Source: Myotis daubentonii
Lineage: Eukaryota > Chordata > Mammalia > Chiroptera > Vespertilionidae
Reading direction: 5' to 3'
DNA length: 64,000 bases
Assembly: GCF_963259705.1 (NCBI RefSeq)
Contig: NC_081844.1
Span: 18,399,715 to 18,463,714 of the forward strand
Shown piece by piece: positions 12,172-22,112 of the stretch; position 1 is the first letter of the stretch, and every line of letters begins with the position of its first letter. The translations under genes and the position numbers were made by a program. The notes beneath the pieces were generated by a model. That model had not been told where the DNA came from and did not search any database. It saw only the letters and a program-made list of their open reading frames with translations.

Positions 12172-12648
12172 CAGTGCCGCGGCTCGCGAGCCACATGCGG
12201 CTCTTTGGCCCCTTGAGTGTGGCTCTTCCACAAAATACCACGTGTGGGCGCACACGTACAGTGCGAAGTTGACTTAGAACTTTAAGTGAAGTTTATTAAG
12301 TTAATTTTAGGGAACGCTGTGGAGTGAAAGAAGATGTGGTGTTGAGGACTGAGAAAGGCATGTTGAGATGGTTTGGACATATAGGGAGGATGAACGGAAG
12401 GAGATAGATGAAACAAGTATACAAGACGAGTGTGGGTGGGAGAGTTGGAAGGGGTCGACCTCAGCGAACGTACCTCAATCAGATTGAGGACGTTTTTAGC
12501 AAAGGCCAGCTTAGGAGTACCCTAATTAACTTAATAACAACGTACCTACCTATATAGTTTAAGTTTTAAAAACTTGGCTCTCAAAAGAAATGTAATCGTT
12601 GTACTGTTGATATTTGGCTCTGTTGACTAATGAGTTTGCCGACCACTG
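12172..12648. mobile_element. Non-autonomous hAT-like element carrying a foreign RT-like insert
   Basis: The left end CAGTGCCGCGGCTCGCGAGCC and right end TTTGCCGACCACTG match the termini of the element at 28371-28595, with a 10-base loss at the left terminus. The left 130 bases match that element (ATGCGGCTCTTTGGCCCC, CTTCCACAAAATACCAC, GCGCACACGTACAGTG). The right end contains GCTCTGTTGACTAATGAGTTTGCCG, recalling OposCharlie3-type hAT ends. A degenerate flanking duplication (GTGGAGT / GTCTAGT) is visible. The middle (12312-12521) translates to a non-LTR reverse-transcriptase-like tail, described in the findings. Confidence 0.7.
12312..12521 (+). pseudogene. Fragment of an arthropod-like non-LTR retrotransposon RT C-terminus
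   Basis: Seventy codons read in one frame with a single TAG (codon 32, 12405-12407). The recognisable blocks are ERCGVKEDVV, KGMLRWFGHIGRMNGRR and, after the stop, KQVYKTSVGGRVGRGRP followed by QRTYLNQIEDVFSKGQLRST. The pair LRWFGH...RM and GRGRP.RT..(D/N)QI is the hallmark of the carboxy-terminal extension after the RT domain in many insect RTE/CR1/Jockey-type elements. Mammalian L1 lacks it, and the BovB version differs (LQWFGHVMRR, RRRGRQRMRW). It sits entirely inside a hAT-like element, so it probably arrived as cargo. Family assignment is by eye. Confidence 0.6.
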
Positions 12649-12831
12649 GTCTAGTGCATCAGTAGTTGCAGTGATGGCACATGCCGTGTAATGATGCACA
12701 GTTTTACCGAATGAAAGCGAGGTACAGAAAAATGAGGTTGAGTTGCCCTGCCCCCTGGTGTCAGGATTTTTAACTACAGTCTGGAAACAAACGACTTCAC
12801 TCTGAGGTGATTTTTTTGTCCTCACTCAAGG

Positions 12832-13037
12832 ATTTTTCCATTGATTTTTAGAGAGAGTGCAAGGGAGGGGGCAGGAGAGGGAGAGAAATATCAGTGTGAG
12901 AGAGACGCATCGATTGGTTGCCTCCTGCACGCGCCCGGATTGAACCTGCAACACAGGTGCAAGCCCCTGGCTGGGAATCAAATCCGAGACCCTTCAGGCC
13001 GCGGGCTGACGCTAACCACTGAGCACCAGCCAGGGCT
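12832..13037 (-). mobile_element. Ves SINE, diverged and internally shortened
   Basis: TTGATTTTTAGAGAGAGTGC to GCACCAGCCAGGGC; lacks about 20 bases in the middle relative to other copies. Confidence 0.85.
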
Positions 13038-13492
13038 TGGAGGTGACTTTGGTGAGGATGTAGAAACAACAGGCCCTGTTTCCTGTGATCATTGATCTTC
13101 AGCCTTGAAACTGTGTGGGTCACACACCTGATCCCTCCCCCGTGGTTTGTGCCTTGTGCCTTCGTAAGAGATTTTAGGAAAGTTCTTTCTGTGTTTTCTT
13201 AGTTACTAGTTATGGTCGGAAAGCACCCTCGCCCTTCCTCAGTCCCTTCCCAGCCAAGGGCTGCGGGTGACAGGGTGGGCAAGTGGCTGATTGGAGGGGC
13301 CAGCCCGGGCATCTGACGTCTCTGGCGCTCACTGGTGGTTTGTTTAGACTTCCTCCTGGGCCGTCGGGAGGTCCTGAGTGGCTCCCCCGACACACACCCT
13401 GGCACAGGGAGCGCTGGAGCACCCTAGTGGGGCAGCTGGCAGTGTGGGGCGAGTCAGGGCCCAGGAGGCTTTCCCTCTGAGCCTTCTCCCCC

Positions 13493-13513
13493 CCCCCGCC
13501 CCCCCCCCCTCAA
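13493..13513. repeat. Poly(C) tract
   Basis: Two C runs interrupted by a single G; G-quadruplex-capable on the minus strand. A similar tract lies at 16980-17003. Confidence 0.9.
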
Positions 13514-13569
13514 ATCGCCACGCCTTCGTCCCATGAGTAGAGAAAGGAAAAGCGACTTGGGGTCATGCT

Positions 13570-13875
13570 CCTGTGTTGGTCTGCTCAGGCTGCCATAGCA
13601 AAATGCCACCGACTGGGCGGCTCAGACACAGACATCTATTCCCTCACTTTGTGGAGGCTGCGAGTCCTCGATCAAGGAGGTGCGGGTGGGGGAGAGGGCT
13701 CCCTGGTCAGAAGGGCACCGTCCTGCGGTTCGGAGCCCACCCTAATGACCTCGTTTGACCTTGATCACTTCCTTGCAGGCCCCGTCTCCACATACAGTCA
13801 TGCTGGGGGTTAGGGCTTCCACGTGTGACTGGGGGGGGGGGGGGGATGGGAGGGGGCACAATTCAGTCCGTAGCA
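13570..13875 (+). repeat. Old interspersed repeat fragment, family uncertain
   Basis: GTCTGCTCAGGCTGCCATAG through GTTAGGGCTTCCACGTGTGA to ACAATTCAGTCCGTAGCAG is a widely recurring mammalian repeat. The spread of matched blocks is clear, but I cannot name the family with confidence. Confidence 0.5.
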
Positions 13876-14447
13876 GCTCTATATTGTTTCTTACAAAAAA
13901 ACATCATGTATCGATAGTCACACTTTTGTCTTACTTCGTTGTTGCTTTACTGGGAGTTTTATCACCCTCGGCAAGTTGGGAACAGAAGAAATCTGGCAGT
14001 TTGGGGTGGGTGCCTTTATTTCAGGCCCCACCTCTTCTGAGTGCCTCCAGCAGACGGTGGCCCTGAGCTGAGCTCCTGTCCCCAAGGCCTTCTGCCTGCC
14101 AGTCGGGGGGGTCCCCCGGGGGGCTGAGGAGCAGGTCTGAGATGTCTGGAGCAGCACTGGACGTGAGCCAGCAATGGACAGCAACGAAGGTCTAATGAGC
14201 GTAATTAGGCCAGTGACCGTGCACGGGGACAGACGCGCCATGTGAGGGGGAGGCGGGCCTGCACGGGAGGGGCTCCTGGAGGGAAAGACACTTTGCAAGC
14301 CGGTGAAGCCCAAACACATGGGCCTGGTGTGGCCTCATCCACAGCTGTGACTGGCAGCGGTGACCGAGGCACCAGGTAACATTTTCGGTAAGCTGGCTTT
14401 TCCTCATGCACGTTGCAGAAAGGCACGGCCTTAAGGTAATAAAGCTG
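13876..14447. other. Unassigned, no gene seen
   Basis: Begins with a 12-G run upstream (13830) and continues as moderately GC-rich sequence. A 133-codon minus-strand frame has no recognisable content. Confidence 0.5.
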
Positions 14448-14662
14448 GCCCTGGCCAGTGTGGGTCAGTTGGTTGGGTGTCGTCCGTGCACCAAACGGTT
14501 GCCAGTTCAATTCCCTGTCAGGGCTCATGTCCAGGTTGTGGGCTCCATCCCCAGGGGAGGGGCGTAAGGGAGGCAACCGATTGATGTTTCCTTCTCTCTC
14601 CCTCTCCCCTCCTCTCTCTCGAAAAAAATCAATAAGAACATATTTAAAAATAAATAAGTAAA
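14448..14662 (+). mobile_element. Ves SINE, older subfamily
   Basis: Head GGCCCTGGCCAGTGTGGGTC, tail AAATCAATAAGAACATATTT. Confidence 0.9.
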
Positions 14663-14983
14663 GCTGGTAGCGTGGTCGTTGTCATCACAGCGCCTCAAGA
14701 CATACGCCTGGTTAGCACCGTAGGCGCGATAGGCGCGTTGTCTCCTTATCCAGAGACGTCTGGGCAGCTTCCGTTCTTCACAATTATAAACAGCGCGGTC
14801 ATGTGCATCCTGTAAATGCAGCATTCACAGGGGCCGCCTTCCGATGGGACAAACTCTCCGCACAGGAGTTTGGAGACCAAAGGACACACACTTTTCAATA
14901 TTGATTAGCATTTCAGAACTGTCCTCCCAAAAAGGCTGCACCAGTGCACATACCCTGGGAAGAGAAATAAGAAAAGCCTCGGG

Positions 14984-15205
14984 CCTAGCCGGTTTGGCTC
15001 CGTGGATAGAGCGTCGACTTGCGGACTCAACGGTCCCAGGTTCGATTCCGGTCAAGGGCACATGCCCAGGTTGTGGGCTCAATCCCCAGTGGGGAGTGTG
15101 CAGGTGGCAGCCGATCAATGGTTCTCTCTCATCATTGATGTTTCTGTCTCTCTCTCCCTCTTCCTTCCTCCCTGAAATTATTAAAAATATATATTTTTTA
15201 AAAGC
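14984..15205 (+). mobile_element. Ves SINE
   Basis: Target words AAAAGCCT(C/T)GGG at 14972 and 15200 flank it. Confidence 0.95.
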
Positions 15206-15345
15206 CTTGGGTAGTGTCTTCATTATTTAGAGTTTTCATTTTGAGAGCAGTAAATTCCTTGGTGTGTTTTTGGGGGGGGTGTGTGTGTGTGGTTCCTGGC
15301 TGTGGTGGGGTCTCAGAGGCTTGCTGTTGCATAAATAAAAGAATG

Positions 15346-15570
15346 AGCCCTGACTGGTTTGGCTCAGTGGATAGAGCATCGGCCTGCGGACTGAAAGGTC
15401 CCAGGTTCGATTCCAGTCAAGGGCATGTATCTTGGTTGCGGACACATCCCCAGTGGGGGATGTGCAGGAGGCAGCTGATTGATGTTTCTCTCCCATTGAT
15501 GTTTCTGGCTCTGTATCCCTCTCCCTTCCTCTCTGTAAAAAATCAATAAAATATATGTTTTTTAAAAAAA
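15346..15570 (+). mobile_element. Ves SINE
   Basis: AAAGAATGA occurs on both sides (15337 and 15567). Head GCCCTGACTGGTTTGGCTC. Confidence 0.95.
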
Positions 15571-16423
15571 GAATGAAAGACAGATGCCAGGCCCCACAGC
15601 AGCCCACATCACAGGTGCACACCCACACCCTTCACCAAGCTGCCCGTTCCCATCTGAACCACCCCTCTCTCCAGTTCCCTTGGAGCTGGGAGTCAGGGCA
15701 AGCTGGGCCTGTGGGGAGCGCTAGACCGGTGTATCCCTGGACTCGGGGAGGAGCTACGGGTCAACCTGGAACAGGCGCAGAGCCTCACGTGCCTTCAGCG
15801 AACCAGCAGGGCCCAGCGGAGGAAAGTCTGTTGATTTGTTTGCCTCTGAGACACACACACCGTGGCAGCTCCTTTGAACTCCGGGGAGGAAAGAGCTGAG
15901 GCCAGGGGGTCTTGGAGCGTTGGATGGGCAGAGGGCCAGCAGGAGGCTCAGCCTGTAAAGGGAAGTGCAAGAGAGGAGGCTGAAGAGGCTGACGCTGCAC
16001 TGTCTGATGGCGGCGGCAGTGGTTACAGACTCACCACAGCGCAGGCCACCTGAGAAGCGCCATTTTCAGGGTGTTTTCTACGGGGGGGGGGGGAGGCGGG
16101 GGGGGTTCTGTGGACAAACAACCCAGGGTCTCAGGGGCTCCGTCTCTGCGCTGCAGACAGAGCCCTGAGCGCCCAGCCAGATGTCGGCACCTGATGTCCC
16201 GCTCACTGCATCTCGCCATGATGTTCTGGGACCGTCATCAGCTCCAGGCCTCACTGGGTCTCCCTCATGCTCGGAGTGTGTAGAAACCCACGATGCCACC
16301 CCAGCCCTCCAGAGCCCCCGGGAGGCCAGTTCTCTGCTGGGTCAGGCATCGAGGCCCAGGTCCGACCCCTCCATATCTCCTGTCTCCTCCGCTGCCCCTC
16401 TCACACTGTTGCTATCTTTCCAG
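15571..16423. other. Region searched for PBX4 upstream exons; none found
   Basis: GC-rich sequence with a poly(G) patch at 16081-16107. No homeodomain or PBC-domain codons in any frame. Confidence 0.5.
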
Positions 16424-16479
16424 GCCAGGGGCAGCTGGCAGGACCCCCTAACCCCAATGTCAACTCAGATGCATCTAAG
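16424..16479 (+). pseudogene. Weak candidate for the last PBX4 coding exon, frameshifted
   Basis: Human PBX4 lies tail to tail with CILP2 about 15 kb away; this site is about 13 kb from the CILP2 end and on the expected strand. A pyrimidine tract and acceptor (CTATCTTTCCAG) precede GCCAGGGGCAGCTGGCAGG. Frame 1 reads ARGSWQDPLTP, resembling the start of the last exon of PBX genes (GGWQDATTP in PBX1; AQGSWQGATP in PBX4, from memory). The final PBX-like residues (NSDAS, compare HSDTSN/NSSTSN) appear only in a second frame, and no stop codon follows at the expected place. This fits a decayed or divergent exon, but the match is short and could be chance. No homeobox exon was found between 1 and 16.4 kb. 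Confidence 0.25.
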
Positions 16480-17030
16480 TGTTGGGGACAGCAGAGAAGA
16501 AGACAGTGTGGCCTGCATGAGTCCGGCGTGGGCGACTTCGCTGCGTGTGCAGCTGATCGCCTCAGAAAACCCAGAACCGACAGCAGACGGTTCTTTCTGG
16601 CCACTGCCGGGGACGCTGCTCCCACTCTTGCTCGTGAGCTGGGATTTAAAACGGGGCCAGGGGCTGCTCATTTCCCCAACTTTTTTACTAGGAAATTGTC
16701 TATGACTTGTCTCTCCTAGGACTTGTCACAAATCCTCCCATTACAGTTGTTTCCTCTAATTTTGATATTGTTCGCCACCAGGTTGTTTCTGGCCATAGTG
16801 GACAGTGGGGGCGCCGCGTCGTAGCTGCGCAGTCGGGCGAGTTGTGATTCCGTCCCCGCGTGTGCCCATTGAGTACCAACTCACCCAGACACTGCCTGCC
16901 CTTGTATCAGTTCATACAGTTTTGGTTCAAGTCTGTCGTGGGCTCAGAATTTTACTGGGGATTGGTTTCGCACCTCTCCCCCCCCCCCCCGCCCCCCGCC
17001 CCCCTTAATACAAGTTCTACCATTTGTAGC
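16480..17030. other. Possible PBX4 3' UTR or plain intergenic DNA
   Basis: No AATAAA on the plus strand soon after the exon candidate. Ends in a poly(C) tract at 16980. Confidence 0.3.
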
Positions 17031-17042
17031 TGAAATGTTATT

Positions 17043-17246
17043 TTTTTAAAAAAATATATTTTATTGATTTTTTACAGAGAGGAAGGGAGAGAGATAGAGA
17101 GCTAGAAACATCAATCAGCCGCCTCCTGCACATCTCCTACTGGGGATGTGCCCACAACCCGGGTACATGCCCCTGACCGGAACCGAACCTAGGACCCTTC
17201 AGTCCGCAGGCCGACGCTCTATCCACTGAGCCAAACGGGTTTCGGC
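17043..17246 (-). mobile_element. Ves SINE
   Basis: Exact 12-bp target duplication TGAAATGTTATT (17031-17042, 17247-17258). Low divergence, so a young copy. Confidence 0.95.
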
Positions 17247-17258
17247 TGAAATGTTATT

Positions 17259-19495
17259 AAAGACAGGTGTTCTCCAAGGACCATGGTGGCTTCGCCTTTG
17301 GCCCACTCGCGCCCTCTTGTGGCCATGGTGTGAATGCAGGTTGTTAGCTACTGACTTCCTTCAAACTGGGTTTCTTGGGGGCTTTTAAGTTGAGGAAACG
17401 CCCCTGGGTCAAATTCTGCACATAAAGTCGCATTTTATTAACATTTCGTATCGCGCTATTCAAAAAAGCCTGAGGTGTGGCCCCGCGACAGCAACCAAGC
17501 TGTCAAGATTACAGGAGCCCAAAGGAGTCACCCCGTCACCCCTGAGCCTGCCCCGCCAGCATGGAGCCTCCCTGCAACAGGTGGGTCTGCCGGGGTCCGA
17601 GGCTTCCTGGCCGGCACCCCAGCCCCCAGTTCGGAGGCACTGGCAGAGCCAGGGTGCGAGCCTGAGGCTGTGCTCGGGGACTGACTGCTCGCAGGTACAG
17701 CTGCTCAAGGCAGTAGTTTTCTAGAATCTGTTAATATTGAAAAGGCATACCTTTTCCCTCACCAGTGTCTCCTTCTAGGATGTTTCTACAAATACTTGGA
17801 TATGAGTGCAAACTGATGCATTTCTCGCCACATTTTTGCAAGTTGAAAACGCCTGTCAGTCGGGGACTGTCTGAACCAGGGTAGCTCAGCCTTGCAGTGG
17901 GATATTACGTAACAGCTGAAAGGGCTGCTGGGGCGCTTCTCTACAGCATTAATGTTAAGAATAGGGAGGTGGCACCTTGTATGCATTTTTTAAATCGGGG
18001 GAGGGACTCCACCAGATATGTCTGGGAGAAAACACTGGTCACAGCCATGGCCTCTGGAGAGAAAGCCGGGGACCCAGGGGTTGGCGGGAGGCAGTCTCTC
18101 TTTCTCCTTGGGCAGTTGGTATTTTTAAAATCCTTAAGAGAACCATAACCGGTTTGGCTCAGCGGATAGAGCCTCGGCCTGCGGATTGAAAGGTCCCAGG
18201 TTCGAATCTGGCCAAGGGCATGTACCTCGGTTGCAGGCACAATCCCCAGTAGGGGGTGTACAGGAGGCAGCTGACCAATGTTTCTAACTCTCTATCCCTT
18301 TCCCTTCCTCTCTGTGAAAAATTAATAAAATATATATTTTTTTAAACTTAAAAAATGTTAAAACATATAAAAAAAATCCTTAAGAGAATGGTGAAAGGAG
18401 GGAAGCCGGAGCCCTTGACACTGATCACTCCCCTCACCAGTCACGCTATTATCCCCGCACCAACCTGAAGCTTGGAGGTGGGTGATCAGGGGTTTCCCTG
18501 AGAGGGGGCCCCCCCTCCCCCAAGGGGAATTGGAGGCCGCAGCACAGAGATCGGGGTTTCCGCGGAGCGCAGGCCCAGCCGCTGTGTCCGAACACGAGCA
18601 CCAGGGGTCGCTGTGGCCCATAAATCCTGCAGAGAGCACGGAGTTGGAGATACTGGAGTCCTGGGCTGAGGCCCCAAGGTTTTAAGACCCCTCCTCACCT
18701 TCATCATAACTGTTACACTCAGCATGTCCCTTGGGATGCGTCTGACAACCTCCAACCCAGACCCAGCCCCCCTCCTTCAGGTTATACAGTATTTGCATGA
18801 TCTGCTTTGTTGGAATTAAACCGGTGTGGTATTTGCATATCATTTGCATAGCTTTTATAGATTTGTCTTGATTTTGTGAGCCGGTTTGGTGGGAGACAGA
18901 GACTGGGGAACCAGGTCCTGGGCCACCTTTGGGTGTGGGTGGACACGGCGGCCCCCACCCTCCTGGTTCCATGAAACCACGTCCCCTCTTGCCTGGTCGG
19001 GAGCCCTAGGAAGGCATGCCCTGTCCTCTTAGGGCCCCACGGATTCACTGAGGCAGCGGCCACCGGAACCCAACAGGGTCCCAGGCAGTGGGACCCAAGA
19101 CCGACTGGGAGTCGCCCAGCCATGGAGGCTACCCTGAGGGATCTAGGCCAGGGCCACTCAGATGGTCACTCAGGTTAAATGCAGGTGCTGGCCAGGTGTC
19201 TGGGCAGGAGGGCTGCTAATATTCTTCCCAATCCACACGTTAACCTCACGCTCCTTACTAGAGAAGAAAGCCTAATGTTCATCATGCGAATTAATTAGCA
19301 AAGTATCTGGGGTTGGTTGGCAATTTTTAAAAGGCTGGGCTTTAGGTTAGAGTTTTCCAAGTGGGGGCCGAATACCTGGAGTGTGTGGTCCTGACTGGAC
19401 AATCGCCCTGCCTGGGCGGGGCCCCACATACACCCACGCTTGGGGCCGGCTGAGACCGAGCGGCTGTCAGAGTCCTAGGGGTCCTTATTTTGGAA
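17259..19495. other. Unassigned, no gene outside one Ves SINE
   Basis: Mixed composition. ATTTGCATATCATTTGCATA at 18829 holds two octamer-like ATTTGCAT sites in tandem, without any nearby gene. Nothing else is recognised. Confidence 0.5.
18145..18350 (+). mobile_element. Ves SINE
   Basis: Flanked by AAATCCTTAAGAGAA(C/T) at 18127 and 18375. Part of the 3' TC-rich region is missing. Confidence 0.9.
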
Positions 19496-19789
19496 CTAGA
19501 GGCCCAGTGCAGGAAATTCATGCACTGAGGGGGCTGGGGGAGTCCTGCACCCTCTTGCAGTCCGGGAGCCCTCAGTCTGTCAGCTTAGTCAGATATCCTT
19601 AGTGCTCCGCTGTGCTTGCCAGCCGTGAGCCTGGTTTCTGGCTAAGTGGCACGCCCCCTGTGGGAGCACACTGATCGCAGTGGGCAGCTCCTGCATTGAG
19701 CGTCTGCCCCCTGGTGGTCAGTGTGCGTCATAGCGGCCCATAGCTCTGCCTTTTGGTTGATTTGCATATTAGCCTTTTATTATATAGGA
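19496..19789 (-). mobile_element. HeliBat non-autonomous Helitron (294 bp)
   Basis: On the minus strand it starts TCCTATATAATAAAAGG and ends in CTAG followed by a host T. A hairpin (CAGTGC...GCACTG) precedes the CTAG end. Helitrons insert between A and T without target duplication, which fits here. Confidence 0.9.
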
Positions 19790-20101
19790 TAGGGAGAATT
19801 TAAAAAGAGAGGGATGGCACTCCAACTCAGAACACACATCCAAATGGAGCCAGAGGACCTGAATTTTAAAGTAAATTACAAGCACAGGGTCATCTTGTCC
19901 CCATTCGCTGACTGGGGACACCTAGACAGGAAGACAAGAGCCGGGTCATCTGACTGAGATCTGCAGTATTAAAGGGGCTCCCACTGGCCCGTGGTGGCAC
20001 CAATTAATGCAGGAATTGCCAGCAGGCACCAAAAACAGCAAAGGTAAGTTTGAGGAGAGTGTTGGTGCATTCTCACTCGCCTCCCTCAACCAAAAATCAG
20101 G

Positions 20102-20335
20102 GTCCTAGCTGGTTTGGCTCAGTGGATAGAGCATGGGCCCTCGGACTGAAGGGTCCCGGGTTTGATTCCAGTCAAGGGCATGCACCTTGGTTGCCGGCTC
20201 AATCCCCAGCCCCCATCGGGGTGCGTGCAGGAGGCAACCAATTGATGTGTCTCTCCCACATCCTTGTTTCTCTCTATGTGTCTCTCTTCCTCCTCCCACT
20301 CTCTCTAAAAATCAATGGAAAAAATATCCTCGGGT
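20102..20335 (+). mobile_element. Ves SINE, long-tail subfamily
   Basis: Head TCCTAGCTGGTTTGGCTCAG; ends in AAAAATCAATGGAAAAAATATCCTCGG, an ending shared with the copy at 23.9 kb. Confidence 0.9.
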
Positions 20336-22020
20336 GAGGATTAACAAAGAAAATGAATCGGGGAAACGGAGGCCCACATTCTGTACTCCCCACCCCGCCC
20401 ACCTACCTGTGGCCCTCAGGCCCTTCGAGCCTCCTCCAGCTCCTGACCCTGGGGCTGCCTGGCCAAGGCGTCCTTACCCCAGGGACACCCTGTCAGGAAG
20501 GGCCAGCCCCCCACCAGGGGCCCGCCTATCCTGCCAGAGCCCATTCTGAGTCCTGCCTCTGCCCCCACGTGCCGCCCGCCCTGAGCCGCCATGCCCCCCT
20601 CTGTGAAGTGGACATAGCAGTGGCCCCACCTAGGGCTCCGTGGGAGCCTCCGGAGCACTTCCCGTCCCGGAAACCGCTGAGGGTGGTGTCCACGCTTACG
20701 GAGAGCCGGGGGTATATCGCCCCCATTTTGTCAAGGGGGTTACAAGACAGGAGGCCGTTGTCAGGCCAGGCCGGCCCGCCTGGTGATTCTCCGGGGGCTG
20801 CCCGGGGGAATCTGACAAGGATCCTGTTTATTTACTGGGCCCTGGTTGCCCTTCCCCTGAATCCAATCCCTGCTCCGCCTCCCCTCCAAGCCCTACAGGA
20901 GCCATCTTTTTCTGTTTGTTTAACTTAATAAAAGTTTATTTTCACAATGTTTGAGAAGGATCCGTCTTTCGCACCTCTCTCTCTTCACCGGCCCCTCACT
21001 CTTCCTCCCGTAAGGACGTTCCCACCCCACGGCCTTTGCACTGGCCTTTCCTCTGCTTGGGGACCTCTCTTCCCTCCTTGGCCTGGCTAACTGCCTTGCC
21101 CCAACCCAGACCCTTCTCTGCTCCCCAACATCTCCAGCCCTGGCCCCGCCCCAGCTTTCTTCTCCCCTGAGTCCCTCCCTACTCACTGGCCAGCCAGCTG
21201 TCCTGGGACCTCAGCCAAGGGCTAGGGGCACATGAGGGGCTGGAGGCGATGTTTCTCCACCTGACACCTTGTTCTCTCCTGGAGCAGAGATGAGGCGACT
21301 CCAGCAGCTGCTGTCCTGGCTCCTGCTGATCTCCCTCAAGACCTCCGATTGCAGCCCAGTGACACGCAGGGGCCTGGGCTGTGTGTCCTAGAGACAAGTC
21401 TGTCCCTCTCTGGTTCTCAGCCTTACACCTGCCTGGCCAGTGAGCCCTGGGAAGGGTTGAGAAGTGAGGAGAGCTGTGGTCTGGGGCGGGACGGGGGGGG
21501 GAGGGACGAGTCAGTGAGTTAGTTGGTTGTCAAAGTTTTCCCAAAGCTTCTGGTTTAAATTCTTGGGACAGGCAGGCACACGTTCTGGTCCACCTGGGCC
21601 CCGCCCCTCACCTGATCCCCTCCCTCTGTGGAACCTCCCTGCATCCCCTCCTGCCCCAGGACCCTGACTCTGGTCCCGCCCCTCATCTGACATCTGATCC
21701 CTCCGAACCCTGGCTCCACACCTTCTCACCTGAAGCATCTGCACCCTGCACTGCTGCTTTCGCCCTGAGCCTTCTCCATCTCCAGAGTCGCTCAGAGTCA
21801 CCTGGGACCGGGGCAGGGGCGGAAATTGGAGTTATGACCGTGGTGAGGTTGGCTACTGTCCCTGGGCCCTGGAACTCCTTCCCAGTCCCTGAGGTTAGGG
21901 GGGCTCATGTGCAAACCCCTTACAGGGTTTCCTCCAGCCCTCTCTGCACCTCAGTCTCCCACCTCCAAGAATGGCCACAACTTCCCATCCTCCCAGGGCC
22001 ACTGATAAGGGTGTGAGCCT

Positions 22021-22112
22021 CGAAATGGGAGTTTTGAGGCTCCCCGCGTGGGAGTTTTGAGGCTCCCCGCGTGGGAGTTTTGAGGCTCCCCGCATGGGAA
22101 TTTGGAGGCTTC
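22021..22112 (+). repeat. 23-bp minisatellite, about four units
   Basis: Units are TGGGAGTTTTGAGGCTCCCC plus GCG/GCA. Two units are identical, the outer ones diverge. More degenerate copies (GCAGTTTCAAGAGCCCCAC) continue to about 22290. Confidence 0.9.

Noticed and set aside
20353..20938. 191-codon frame followed by AATAAA as a terminal exon
   Set aside because: The frame starts at a SINE edge, has no recognisable homology or acceptor, and the AATAAA is part of a symmetrical AT-rich word.
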